Positions 1 to 8,445 of a stretch of DNA of 44,927 bases are shown here, in pieces. Numbering within the stretch: position 1 is the first letter of the stretch; each line of letters opens with the position of its first letter. The DNA comes from Halieaceae bacterium (GTDB lineage: Bacteria; Pseudomonadota; Gammaproteobacteria; Pseudomonadales; Halieaceae): contig JANQLM010000114.1 in assembly GCA_028280635.1 (NCBI GenBank), forward strand, positions 1 through 44,927, given 5' to 3'. The notes under the pieces were generated by a model. That model ran no database searches. It was not told the DNA's origin and saw only the letters and a program-made list of their open reading frames with translations. The position numbers and the translations under genes were made by a program.

Positions 1-868
1 GGCTACGGGCGGCATCCAGCCCGCAGAGAATCTCCACCGTCGGGTGCTTGAGGGCCTGGTAGGAACCGATCAACTTGCCGAACTGCTTGCGGGTCTTGAG
101 ATAGTCCACCACAGTGTCCAGGCAGGCGCCGGTACTACCGGTGGCTTCCGCCGCCACCAGCAGCGCACCCAACAGGTGCAGGTCTCGCAATACACCGTCG
201 GCGTTCCCCGCCTCCAGCACATTGGCGGCGGGAACGCTCACGCCGTCCAGCGAAAGCTTGGCGGCGCGCCTGGTCTCATCCAGCAGTCGGTGCGGCTGGA
301 TCGCGTCGGCCCCGAGCTGCTCTTTCTCGACCAGGACCAGCGCGCTGCTACCATCGAGTTCGCACCAGGTCACAAACAGGGAAGCCACGCCGGCATCCGC
401 GACATACCATTTCTCGCCGCGCAGGCTGACGCTGTCCCCGTCACGGGTGGCGGTGCAGGTGGTGCGGGTCGCGCCCCAGTCGCCGCCATCCAGCAGCGCC
501 ACCGTTGCAGGCGTGCCGGCGGCAATCTGCGGCAGCCACTGCTCTTTCTGTCGGTTGCTGCCGCCGCGCAGGATGGTCTGAGCGGCCAGCGTGGCGCTGA
601 ACAGCGGGGTGGACAGCAGCGCGCGGCCCATACTCTCTGCAATCGGGACGATGCTGCCAAAACCAAGGCCGGCGCCGCCGAAGTCTTCCGGAATGGCCAG
701 GGCCGGCCAGCCCAGTGCCACCATCTCCTCCCAGGTCGCCGAATCAAAGCCCGTTTCGCTGGACAACAGAGCGCGAACCGCGGACACCGGCGATTTCTCG
801 CGACAGAACTCACGGGCGCTGTCGAGGATCATGGCCTGCTCGTCAGTAAAACTCAGTGCATTGCTCAT
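1..868 (-). CDS. Acyl-CoA dehydrogenase, C-terminus cut off by window edge
   Basis: About 289 N-terminal residues of an FAD-dependent acyl-CoA dehydrogenase are visible, starting MSNALSFTDEQ; roughly 90 C-terminal residues lie outside the window. Visible family features are the helical N-domain with IPEDFGGAG, a shortened beta-domain and the C-domain motif RKQFGKLIGSYQALKH. The helix that holds the catalytic Glu in isovaleryl-CoA-type enzymes reads LHLLGALLVAAEATG and has no Glu at the expected place; the medium-chain-type position cannot be seen. The gene follows the next acyl-CoA dehydrogenase after 12 bp on the same strand. Such unequal adjacent pairs are known to form alpha2beta2 heterotetramers (ChsE4-ChsE5 of Mycobacterium tuberculosis), so this is probably the non-catalytic partner (inference). 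Confidence 0.9.
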   Translation of the reverse strand, partial: MSNALSFTDEQAMILDSAREFCREKSPVSAVRALLSSETGFDSATWEEMVALGWPALAIPEDFGGAGLGFGSIVPIAESMGRALLSTPLFSATLAAQTILRGGSNRQKEQWLPQIAAGTPATVALLDGGDWGATRTTCTATRDGDSVSLRGEKWYVADAGVASLFVTWCELDGSSALVLVEKEQLGADAIQPHRLLDETRRAAKLSLDGVSVPAANVLEAGNADGVLRDLHLLGALLVAAEATGSTGACLDTVVDYLKTRKQFGKLIGSYQALKHPTVEILCGLDAARS

Positions 869-880
869 CCGGCTAATCCT

Positions 881-2098
881 CTACTTGGGCAGGCCGAGCA
901 CATGCTCGCCCACGATGTTGGCCTGGATCTGGCTGGTGCCACCGCCGATGGTGGTGGAGAAATTGTTGAGGTACGCGCGCTGCCAGAAGCCGGCATCCAG
1001 TGCGTCGGCGTCGCCCACGTAGAGCCCACCGTGGCCGCCCTGGGCCGCCACCGCAAACTTGCGCATGCGGCGGGCGTACTCGCTGCTGCGCAGCTTGCCC
1101 GACAGATTGAGCGAGAAAGGGTAATCGGAGGTGAGTGCCGGGATACCGGCCCGACGGTTGCTGAGGCCCTGGGCTTTCTCTTCTATCATCAGCTTCACCA
1201 ACTCATCGCGAATCACCGGGTCCTCCAGCAGGGGCATGCCGTCGCGGGTCACGCCCTTGAGGCACTCGATCACGTCGTCGATCACCACCCTCACCTGCAT
1301 CAGGCCGCCGGCAGCGCCGGCCTCGGCGCCACGCTCATACTGCAGGGTCTGCATGGCGATTTTCCAGCCCTCACCCTCCTCGCCCATCAGGCAGTTGGCG
1401 GGAATGCGGGCATCGGTGAAGAAGGTCTCGGTGAAACCGTATTCTCCGGTCAGCTTCTGGATCGGGCGCGGGTCGATGCCATCCACCTCCATGGGCGACA
1501 GGAAAAAGGACAGGCCGTCGTACTTGCGCTCCGCTTCCGGGTTGGTGCGCGCCAGCAGGATCATGTACTTCGCGTAGTTGCCCATGGTGGTCCAGATTTT
1601 GGTGCCATTGATGACGTAATCGTCACCGTCGCGCACGGCACGGGTCTGCACGTTGCCGAGATCGGAGCCGTGGTCAGGCTCCGAGAAACCCTGGCACCAG
1701 ATATCCTCGGCACTGAGGATGTTCTTGAGATACCTCCGTTTTTCTTCGTCGGTACCGCGGTGCAGGATCAGTGGGCCGGCCCAGCCCAGTCCGATCACAT
1801 TGAAAGCAATAGGCACCGCGGCCCGGCGCATTTCCGCATCGGCAATTACCTGGAAGACCGCCGGCACACCCTGGCCGCCATACTCCTTGGGCCAGGCCAT
1901 ACCCAGATAGCCGGCCGACCACAGTTTGTGTTGCCACTCGCGCAGGAAGTCGAGCTGCTGGTCGGAACCCACCTCCATGAATGTCTGCGGCAGCAGGAAC
2001 CCGGGGTCGGCGGGCTTGTTGTCTTGCAACCAGGCGGCAACCTGGCTGCGGAAGTCGTCCAGCTCCTTCTGCGAGGGGGCATCTACAGCACTGTTCAT
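881..2098 (-). CDS. Acyl-CoA dehydrogenase (~400-aa, steroid/isoprenoid FadE type)
   Basis: A 405-residue FAD-dependent acyl-CoA dehydrogenase that introduces the alpha-beta double bond in an acyl-CoA. It shows WPKEYGGQG near residue 70, the flavin/substrate motif GFSEPDHGSDL near 137-147, NGTKIWTT near 164-171, and a C-terminal GGGTSQIQANIVGEHVLG. The medium-chain catalytic Glu position is Gly, but E255 in QYERGAEAG lies where the catalytic Glu sits in isovaleryl-type enzymes and in the ~400-residue subunit of mycobacterial heterotetramers. The start overlaps the stop of the upstream glutathione transferase by 4 bp (ATGA), and the partner dehydrogenase follows after 12 bp, so the two are probably co-translated and form a complex. 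The substrate is not deducible; a branched or bulky acyl-CoA is likely. Confidence 0.93.
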   Translation of the reverse strand: MNSAVDAPSQKELDDFRSQVAAWLQDNKPADPGFLLPQTFMEVGSDQQLDFLREWQHKLWSAGYLGMAWPKEYGGQGVPAVFQVIADAEMRRAAVPIAFNVIGLGWAGPLILHRGTDEEKRRYLKNILSAEDIWCQGFSEPDHGSDLGNVQTRAVRDGDDYVINGTKIWTTMGNYAKYMILLARTNPEAERKYDGLSFFLSPMEVDGIDPRPIQKLTGEYGFTETFFTDARIPANCLMGEEGEGWKIAMQTLQYERGAEAGAAGGLMQVRVVIDDVIECLKGVTRDGMPLLEDPVIRDELVKLMIEEKAQGLSNRRAGIPALTSDYPFSLNLSGKLRSSEYARRMRKFAVAAQGGHGGLYVGDADALDAGFWQRAYLNNFSTTIGGGTSQIQANIVGEHVLGLPK

Positions 2099-2763
2099 GA
2101 CTGGTCCTCCTTAATGAAATCCTGGGCTTCGCTGCCGCCGCCATCGGCGTCCATGGCATCGGCGCGCTGGAAAGCCGGTCTTTCGCGCAGCCGCGCCAGG
2201 TAGTCAGCGGTCTGCGGCTTAAACTCGCGACCGCAGGCCTCTCCCAGCTTCAGGGTATCCGCCAGATAAAGGGCATAGCCAATGGCGATATCAGCCATAG
2301 TGAAACGATTGTCGACCAGCCAGTCATGATTCTCGAGGTGAGCATCGAGCCAGCGCAGGCGCGCATAGAACCACTTGCCGTAGTCTACCGCTACCGGCTG
2401 TTTTTCCGGTGTGGGCTCGAGGTGAAAATACCGCATGGCAATGGTCTGCGGAAAGGTCAGCGTCGCGTCCGAGTGAAACAGCCAGTTGAGGTAGTTGCCA
2501 TACTCCGGGTGATCCACCTTGAGGCCGAAATCCCATTGCTGGTAGCGCTCCACCAGGTAGAGGCAGATACCGCTGGACTCCGTCATCTCGGTGTCGCCGT
2601 CCTTGAGGAAGGGGATGGTTCCCAGAGGGTTTACCCCGAGGTAGTCCTGCTCAAAGATACGCGGGGGAAACGGCATCACGTGCAGGTCGTAATCCAGCCC
2701 CATCTCTTCCAGCGCCCAGAGGGCTCGCAGGGACCGTGCCCCTCGGCAGTGCCAGAGCTTCAT
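2095..2763 (-). CDS. Glutathione S-transferase family protein
   Basis: A 222-residue cytosolic glutathione transferase with an N-terminal thioredoxin-like domain (KLWHCRGARSLRALWALEE, then NPLGTIPFL with the cis-proline, then ESSGICLYLVERY, the glutathione-binding Glu-Ser) and a C-terminal all-helical domain with NRFTMADIAIGYAL. I chose the ATG at 2763 because AGAAAGG lies 9 bases upstream; the in-frame ATG at 2769 would leave only 3 bases. It sits inside the acyl-CoA catabolic operon and overlaps the following dehydrogenase by 4 bp. Its role there is unknown: it could detoxify an electrophilic enoyl or epoxide intermediate or act in thioester chemistry (inference). No defect is seen. Confidence 0.92.
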   Translation of the reverse strand: MKLWHCRGARSLRALWALEEMGLDYDLHVMPFPPRIFEQDYLGVNPLGTIPFLKDGDTEMTESSGICLYLVERYQQWDFGLKVDHPEYGNYLNWLFHSDATLTFPQTIAMRYFHLEPTPEKQPVAVDYGKWFYARLRWLDAHLENHDWLVDNRFTMADIAIGYALYLADTLKLGEACGREFKPQTADYLARLRERPAFQRADAMDADGGGSEAQDFIKEDQS

Positions 2764-2798
2764 TGTCATAAGCCTTTCTCAGCCCGTTGGGCTGCCTC

Positions 2799-3971
2799 CT
2801 ATAGCTTGTACTGGCGCGCCGCCAGGTCGCGCATGATTTCTTCCGAGCCACCGCCAATCGCGTTGACCCGCACTTCACGATAAATACGTTCTACCCGGCT
2901 GCCGCGCATATAGCCGATCCCGCCGAGAATCTGCATGGCCTCGCGGGCGCAGAATTCCATGGTCTCGCTGGCCTGCACCTTGAGCAGCGCAATATCGCCG
3001 GGGTCCGGGTGGCCGGCCTCGATCGCCTCGTAGCAGCTACGAATATAGGCCTGGGTGGCATTCAGCTTCTGTTTCATCATGGCGATTTTGTGGCGAATCA
3101 CCTGGTGGTCCGCCAGGCGTTTGCCAAAGGTGTTGCGCTCACGGGCCCACGCCACGGCTTCCTCAAGGCAGACGCGGCCCAGGGCCTCCATGCCGGCTGC
3201 CATGGCCATGCGTTCGCCGTTGAAGTTGGTCATGATGACCAGGAAGCCCTTGTTCTCTTCACCGATCAGGTTCTCCGCAGGTACCCGCACATTGTCGAAG
3301 TACAGGGTCGCGGTATCGGATGCCCACCAGCCCTGCTTGCGATCCAGCGGCGTGCGGGAGAAGCCTTCGACGTCGGTGGGGATCAACAGCATGGAGACGC
3401 CCGCGGCCCCCTCCCCGCCGGTACGCACCGCGGTGGACACCCAGTTGGCGCGCATGCCACCGGTGATATAGGTCTTGGAGCCGTTGACGATGAAGTGATC
3501 ACCGTCGCGCACCGCAGTGGTCTTGAGCTGGGCCACGTCGGAGCCGCCCCCCGGCTCGGTGATACCCAACGCGATGTGTTTCTCTCCGCGCAGTACCGGT
3601 GGCGCGATCTCCTGCTTCATCCAGTCCGGCCCCCAGTTGATCACCGGCGGCAGGCCGATACCGTGCACCATCAGGCTGGCATTGACGCCACCCACGCTGT
3701 GGCGCGCCAGTTCCTCATTGGTAATCCAGCCGTACCAGGAATCAATACCTTCCAGCACACCGCCGTACTCCTCCGGGTAGCCCAGACCCAGCAGGCCCAC
3801 TTCAGCCGCCTTGGGCCAGAGCGCCATGGGAATGTCACCCGCCTCGTCCCACTCTTCCGCGTAGGGCATGATCTCGGCGTCAATAAAGCGCCGCAGTTGG
3901 GTGCGCCAGGCCTCGTGCTCCTCGGTCAGGTTGGGATTGGGCAGGCGTGCGGAATCAAAATCCAGCGACAT
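2799..3971 (-). CDS. Acyl-CoA dehydrogenase
   Basis: A full-length acyl-CoA dehydrogenase of 390 residues. Motifs are LGYPEEYGG, the flavin-binding GITEPGGGSDVAQLKT, NGSKTYITGG, RNTFGKRLADHQVIRHK and a C-terminal ILGGIGYMRGSRVERIYRE. At the medium-chain catalytic position the sequence reads IGGGSEEIMRDL, without the Glu, while NFNGERMAMAAG carries a Glu in the isovaleryl/long-chain position, so the catalytic base is probably that residue. The start has a strong ribosome-binding site (AGGAGA, 6 bases before ATG). It is 35 bp upstream of the glutathione transferase start and 19 bp downstream of the alanine-dehydrogenase-like gene. It is the third dehydrogenase of the operon and looks like a self-sufficient homotetramer. 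Confidence 0.94.
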   Translation of the reverse strand: MSLDFDSARLPNPNLTEEHEAWRTQLRRFIDAEIMPYAEEWDEAGDIPMALWPKAAEVGLLGLGYPEEYGGVLEGIDSWYGWITNEELARHSVGGVNASLMVHGIGLPPVINWGPDWMKQEIAPPVLRGEKHIALGITEPGGGSDVAQLKTTAVRDGDHFIVNGSKTYITGGMRANWVSTAVRTGGEGAAGVSMLLIPTDVEGFSRTPLDRKQGWWASDTATLYFDNVRVPAENLIGEENKGFLVIMTNFNGERMAMAAGMEALGRVCLEEAVAWARERNTFGKRLADHQVIRHKIAMMKQKLNATQAYIRSCYEAIEAGHPDPGDIALLKVQASETMEFCAREAMQILGGIGYMRGSRVERIYREVRVNAIGGGSEEIMRDLAARQYKL

Positions 3972-3990
3972 GGAGTTCTCCTGTTACAGC

Positions 3991-5394
3991 TTATTCGAAT
4001 GGGCCACAGACCAGTGCGCGCTCGACGCCGGCGGCCAGGTCGTCGAGACCGGCCACAAGTTGCTCCGGGCCCAGCAATACATCGCGGATCTGGCTGGAAT
4101 AGCGCAGCGCGGTATCACGCATCATTCCCATCATCGGCCAACCCCACAGGGAGGATACGGTGACACCGCTGTGGACGAAGTGGGGGTCGGTGAGGAAAGT
4201 ACAGTTCAGCACCGCCTCCACCGGCGAACGGTTGGTGGGGCTGCCACCGACCAGGTCGATCACCACCGAGCCGTCCGGCACCAGGGTGTCCAGGTGTTCG
4301 TTACTGACCAGGTAGTTGAGGCCGCGCAGCTCTTTGGGCTGTTCAGCGCCGTTGACGATCAGGTCCGCATCCCGCAGCCAGAAGTCGATACGGCCGTGCA
4401 TGGTATGGGTCCGCCCCAGCACGTTGACGCAGCCCACGCCCTGATCGTTCAACTCGTGAATCGCGCCCTGGCCGACATTGCCGTAGCCCAGCACCACCAC
4501 CCTGGCGTTGCGCAGGTCGATACCGGGTTTGTTGTCTCTGAGCAACTTCAAGCCGTATCGGGCCCCGGCGCGGCCGGTCTCATGCAGGCACTGGATGCGG
4601 CGCATACCGAAGGGGTGCGGTGGGTGCTGGGCGCGGTAGGCCGTGGTGGCCTCTTCCCCCCGCTCGGCCTCGAACCGCGCCAGGTCATAGACCCTGCAGC
4701 CGTCCTGTTGCAGCCGAGGCAACAGGCCGTGCCGGTCCGCAAAGCTGTCACTGTCATAGAAGTACAGCGCCTCGGTGCCCAGCTTGTTGAGCTCCTCGTA
4801 GCGGGAGTCCCCCTGCAACACGTCCAGGGAGCGCGGGTCGCGGTTACCAGCCCTGCGGATGGCGGCGTCCAGCCGCGGCGACCACTGCAACACGCGGATA
4901 CGGGTGCCGCCAATTGTGTTGTCCTCCATGATCGGCGTAAGCGCATCGTTCATCGCCAGACGGCCAAGAATGCGCAGGTCGCTCTGGGACTTGGGAGACT
5001 CCAGCACCTCCTCCATGGCAATCACGTTGATGCGCTGCTGCTCCAGCAGCGCCGCTCGCTCCGGGTAGGAGTGAAAATGCGCCATGCAGAACAGGGTGCA
5101 CCCCGGCGCCATCTCGGGGATGGAGGCCATGGATGGCCCCTTGAACTTGATCACCAGATCTTTGTTGCGGTAAATCTCGGACGCACTCTCGATAGCTGCG
5201 CCCGCAGCCAGGTATTCCTCGTCGGTAAAACCCACGCCCTCCCCGGCGCCAGCCTCGACGGCGATTTCGGCACCGGCTTCCACCAGCGCCCGCACATCCT
5301 CCGGGACCAGCGCAACGCGCTTTTCCATGCCGCCCGGGTTTTCCGGGGACTCACATTCCCTGGCCAGGCCGATACGTTTGAATGCGCCCGCCAT
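3991..5394 (-). CDS. Alanine dehydrogenase/transhydrogenase-like NAD(P)-binding protein
   Basis: A 467-residue protein with an AlaDH_PNT-type N-terminal substrate domain and a Rossmann domain. Residues matching alanine dehydrogenase are the Arg in EKRVALVPED, the Lys in DLVIKFKGP, the His in FCMAHFHS, the nucleotide loop VVVLGYGNVGQGA and the Asp in SVVIDLVGGS. It is about 100 residues longer than alanine dehydrogenase (~370) because of an extra segment at roughly residues 145-260. The start is the ATG at 5394, 4 bp after the stop of the carboxyltransferase; an upstream in-frame start would run into that gene. An amino-acid or opine-like dehydrogenase in an acyl-CoA operon is unexpected. I assign the fold, not the substrate; saccharopine-dehydrogenase-like activity is an alternative. 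Confidence 0.85.
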   Translation of the reverse strand: MAGAFKRIGLARECESPENPGGMEKRVALVPEDVRALVEAGAEIAVEAGAGEGVGFTDEEYLAAGAAIESASEIYRNKDLVIKFKGPSMASIPEMAPGCTLFCMAHFHSYPERAALLEQQRINVIAMEEVLESPKSQSDLRILGRLAMNDALTPIMEDNTIGGTRIRVLQWSPRLDAAIRRAGNRDPRSLDVLQGDSRYEELNKLGTEALYFYDSDSFADRHGLLPRLQQDGCRVYDLARFEAERGEEATTAYRAQHPPHPFGMRRIQCLHETGRAGARYGLKLLRDNKPGIDLRNARVVVLGYGNVGQGAIHELNDQGVGCVNVLGRTHTMHGRIDFWLRDADLIVNGAEQPKELRGLNYLVSNEHLDTLVPDGSVVIDLVGGSPTNRSPVEAVLNCTFLTDPHFVHSGVTVSSLWGWPMMGMMRDTALRYSSQIRDVLLGPEQLVAGLDDLAAGVERALVCGPFE

Positions 5395-5398
5395 GGTC

Positions 5399-6964
5399 TT
5401 ACCAGGTATCCACGAAGTTGCGACGGCTGCCCTTGGCGGGGCGCGCCCCGGGCGCCGCATTAAGCGCGCGAATAATCACCGCACGGGTGTCGACGGGGTC
5501 GATCACGGCATCGATCTCCAGGTGGGAGGCGGCCTCGGTGGCCTTGCCGATCTCGTACATCTTCGCCACCAGTTGTTCGAACAGGGCGTCTCGCTCCGGC
5601 CCCTCGGGCACCGCCTCCAGCTCCTTGCGGTAGCCCAGGCGCACGGCGCCCTCCAGGCCCATGCCGCCAAACTCACCGGTGGGCCAGGCGGCGGCATAGA
5701 CCGGTGAGGCGAAACTGCCGCCGGTCATGGCCATCGCACCGAGGCCATAGCCCTTGCGCAGAAAAATAGCGACCAGTGGCACGGTGATTGAGGCGGCGCT
5801 GACGAACAGGCTGGACATGCGCCGCACGGCGGCCTGCTTTTCACTGTCCGGCCCGACCATAAACCCGGGGGTATCGGTCAGCGACACTACGGGCAGCTCA
5901 AAGGCATCACAGAGTTGCAGGAAACGGGCCGCCTTCTCGGCGCTCTCCGCATCCACCGCACCGCCGAGCTGCTGGCAGTCATTGGCAATCAGGCCGACCG
6001 GGCGCCCCTCCAGCCGCATGAAGCCGGTAATGATGGGGCGGCCGTAAATCCTGCGCAGTTCCAGGAAGGAGTCGGTATCGGCGATGGTTTCGATGATACG
6101 GCGTACCGGGTAGCCCCAGCGCCGGTCTTCCGGCACCGCATCGCGCAGGCTGGCCTGGTCGGCGACCTGCCAGTCAGCCACCGGGCCCTGGAAATAACTG
6201 AGCAATTCGCGGGCGATACGGGTCGCGTCTGCCTCATCCTCGGCGACGATATCCACCGTGCCGTTGCGCTCCTGTACCTCTATCGGCCCGATCGCAGTAG
6301 GCTCGTGCACACCCAGGCCGCCGCCCTCGATCATCGCGGGACCCGCCATACCGATCCACGATTTGCGTGTCGCCACCGTGATGTCAGCGCAGCCAAACAG
6401 AGCCGCATTGCCGGCGAAACAGTAGCCGTTGTTGACGGCAATTCGCGGTACCTGGCCGGAAAGCCGCGCCCAGGTCACGAAGGACTGTACCTGCAGGCCC
6501 GCCACCGACACGGTTGCGTCGGTATCGCCGGGGCGCCCGCCGCCACCTTCGGTATACATGACTACCGGCAACTCCCATTCCTCCGCCAGTTCAAACAGCC
6601 TGTCCAGCTTGTGGTGATGGAAGTAACCCTGGGTGCCCGCCAGCACCGTGTAGTCATACACCACAACGGCGGCGCGCTGGCCATTGATGGTACCGACCCC
6701 GGTAATCACTCCGTCCGCCGGTGTGTTGACCTGCAGGTCTTCATAATCCCGGCGGTTGCGCTGGGCGGCCACCGCCAGCTGGCCGTACTCAATAAAACTG
6801 TCGGCATCGATCAGATCGGCGAGATTCTCCCGCGCCGTTCGATAACCCTTGGCGTGACGCCGGGCGGCCGCCTCCTCACGCATCGTATCGCCGGTGTTTG
6901 CCAGGCGCTGCTGCAGCGCCGCCAGTTCCGGCCGCAGCGGGGGCTTGTCATGCTTTTCAGCCAA
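5399..6964 (-). CDS. Acyl-CoA carboxylase carboxyltransferase subunit (stand-alone)
   Basis: A 521-residue biotin-dependent carboxyltransferase, with two crotonase-fold halves, that moves the carboxyl group from carboxybiotin to an acyl-CoA. The first half shows ARRHAKGYRTARENLADL, VVYDYTVLAGTQG and MYTEGGGGRPGD; the second shows GLIANDCQQLGGAVDAESAE, SLTDTPGFMVGP and LRKGYGLGAMAM. From memory the sequence most resembles the C-terminal part of ~1100-residue single-chain carboxylases (biotin carboxylase, biotin carrier and carboxyltransferase in one chain), but here only that part is present. No biotin carboxylase or carrier gene is visible. The start is a TTG at 6964 (AACAGG just upstream); the first in-frame ATG is 28 codons in. 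The substrate could be propionyl-, methylcrotonyl- or a longer branched acyl-CoA. Confidence 0.9.
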   Translation of the reverse strand: MAEKHDKPPLRPELAALQQRLANTGDTMREEAAARRHAKGYRTARENLADLIDADSFIEYGQLAVAAQRNRRDYEDLQVNTPADGVITGVGTINGQRAAVVVYDYTVLAGTQGYFHHHKLDRLFELAEEWELPVVMYTEGGGGRPGDTDATVSVAGLQVQSFVTWARLSGQVPRIAVNNGYCFAGNAALFGCADITVATRKSWIGMAGPAMIEGGGLGVHEPTAIGPIEVQERNGTVDIVAEDEADATRIARELLSYFQGPVADWQVADQASLRDAVPEDRRWGYPVRRIIETIADTDSFLELRRIYGRPIITGFMRLEGRPVGLIANDCQQLGGAVDAESAEKAARFLQLCDAFELPVVSLTDTPGFMVGPDSEKQAAVRRMSSLFVSAASITVPLVAIFLRKGYGLGAMAMTGGSFASPVYAAAWPTGEFGGMGLEGAVRLGYRKELEAVPEGPERDALFEQLVAKMYEIGKATEAASHLEIDAVIDPVDTRAVIIRALNAAPGARPAKGSRRNFVDTW

Positions 6965-7005
6965 TGGGCCTGTTACTCCTCGTCTACTGCATCAACAGCG
7001 TTCAT

Positions 7006-7590
7006 TTACTCGAAAAAGCTCACCTTGCCGTTTTCCAGGTCATAGACGGCACCGACAATAGCCAGCCCGCCGGACTGCTGGTGACTCTCCAGCACATCGG
7101 AGTCGTGCAGCAGGTGCTCCACCGCGGCCAGTACATTGGACTCGACGGCCGCGGCCAGCAGCGCCGAGTTGTCGTCGGCAATTGTCGATTCCAGCAGTTC
7201 TGCCACCGCCGGGCGGATGCGCTCCACGGTGGCCGCCAGGCTTGCATCGCGCTCCTCCTCGGGCAGGCGCAACTGGGCCAGGGTGGCTTCGACTGCGTCG
7301 CAGCCGGAATGCCCCAGTACCACTACCAGGCGGGTACCAAATGCCTGGGCGGCGTGCTCTATCTCAGCAATTTGCGCCGGTGCCGCCACATTGCCAAGCA
7401 CGCGCACCACGTACAGGTCGCCCAGCACCTGGTCGAAGACCATTTCCGGGGGCACTTTGGAATCCGCGCAGCCCAGTACAATGGCAATCGGTGCCGGCGG
7501 CGTTTCCCGCGCCGTCATCGACGCCAGCGCTCCTGTCACAAACCGCTCGTTGCCCGATTTGAGGCGCTCCAGCGCCGTTCCTGCTTCCAT
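7006..7590 (-). CDS. Beta-class carbonic anhydrase
   Basis: A 194-residue beta-carbonic anhydrase interconverting CO2 and bicarbonate. The zinc ligands are C41 (in CADSK), H94 and C97 (in GHSGC). The catalytic dyad Asp is D43, but the Arg partner normally found in CxDSR is Lys (K45), and the Gly normally after HxxC is Asp (D98). The ATG at 7590 has AACAGG 8 bases upstream; a GTG three codons earlier (7599) is the alternative. It lies directly upstream of the acyl-CoA carboxyltransferase (41 bp gap) and downstream of a crotonase (63 bp). A local bicarbonate supply for the carboxylase is a natural reading (inference). Confidence 0.93.
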   Translation of the reverse strand: MEAGTALERLKSGNERFVTGALASMTARETPPAPIAIVLGCADSKVPPEMVFDQVLGDLYVVRVLGNVAAPAQIAEIEHAAQAFGTRLVVVLGHSGCDAVEATLAQLRLPEEERDASLAATVERIRPAVAELLESTIADDNSALLAAAVESNVLAAVEHLLHDSDVLESHQQSGGLAIVGAVYDLENGKVSFFE

Positions 7591-7653
7591 AGTGTGCACC
7601 TGTTCCCGACCTGTATTTTTTATGAGTCTGGCACAGACTGCCTGCGAAGGCAG

Positions 7654-8445
7654 TCAACGGTCCCCGTACTCCGGGTCGCGCTTGCCAAAAAAAGCCCGCT
7701 GGGCTTCGCCGCAGTCCGCGGTCATTGCCACCAGGCTCTGCTGGCGGTCTTCCATGGCCATGGCCGCTTCCAGGCCTGGCGCGTCGATACTGTGGTTAAG
7801 ACCCTCCTTGGTGAGCCGCAGGCCCATCGGCGTGGTCTTCAACATCTCGTCAATATAGGGCTGCGCGGCGGCTACCAGCTCATCATCGGGCACCACCTCG
7901 GAGACCAGCCCGGTGGCCAGCGCACGGTCAGCGTGAATAAAACGCCCCGTCATCATCAACTCGGAGGCCACCGACAGGCCTACCAGCCGCGGCAGGAAGT
8001 AGCTGCAGCCCATATCACAGGCACTGAAGCCGGCGCGAATATAGGCGGCATTCATCTTTGCTGTGTCCCCGGCAATGCGGATGTCCGCCGCCAGCACCAG
8101 GCTGAAACCGCCGCCACAGGCAGCGCCCTGCACCAGCGCGATAATCGGCTGCGGGCAGGCTCGCATGGCGCGGTAGATATTGCCGATGCGCTTCTGCATG
8201 GCATAGATGCGCTGCGGCGTTGGCTCTGCGCCGCTGCCGTCCGCCGCCAGGTCCAGGCCGGCACAAAACGCCCGCCCTTCGGCACGCAGCACCACGATGC
8301 GAATCTCCGGGCGCTCGGCCAGTCCGCGAAAAAAGTCCACCAGGCCGTCCACCATGGGCATGGCCAGGGTGTTGAGCTGATCGCCACGATTGAGGGTGAC
8401 CCAGGCCACCGGGCCCTGCTCATCGAACAGCAGCGGTTCACTCAT
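7654..8445 (-). CDS. Enoyl-CoA hydratase/isomerase family protein
   Basis: A 263-residue crotonase-fold protein with the first oxyanion-hole motif GRAFCAGLDLAADG and the second, GAACGGGFSLVLAADI. The two catalytic Glu positions of classical enoyl-CoA hydratase are Ser (GGGFS) and Asp/Met (GFSACDMGCSYFLPRL). The Asp-Gly pattern with SYFLPRLVG resembles PaaG-type isomerases rather than classical hydratases. Its ATG lies inside the end of the NUDIX gene (8-bp overlap), so translation is probably coupled. A double-bond isomerase or another crotonase reaction is more likely than simple hydration (inference from residues). Confidence 0.92.
   Translation of the reverse strand: MSEPLLFDEQGPVAWVTLNRGDQLNTLAMPMVDGLVDFFRGLAERPEIRIVVLRAEGRAFCAGLDLAADGSGAEPTPQRIYAMQKRIGNIYRAMRACPQPIIALVQGAACGGGFSLVLAADIRIAGDTAKMNAAYIRAGFSACDMGCSYFLPRLVGLSVASELMMTGRFIHADRALATGLVSEVVPDDELVAAAQPYIDEMLKTTPMGLRLTKEGLNHSIDAPGLEAAMAMEDRQQSLVAMTADCGEAQRAFFGKRDPEYGDR

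Noticed and set aside
44-2203. Plus-strand open frame of 719 codons
   Set aside because: It runs antisense through two acyl-CoA dehydrogenase genes and into the glutathione transferase gene; its low-complexity Gly/His/Ala/Gln translation has no family features, as is usual for GC-rich antisense shadows.
3009-5463. Long plus-strand open frames opposite the dehydrogenase and alanine-dehydrogenase-like genes
   Set aside because: The minus-strand genes have clear motifs and ribosome-binding sites; the plus frames have none.
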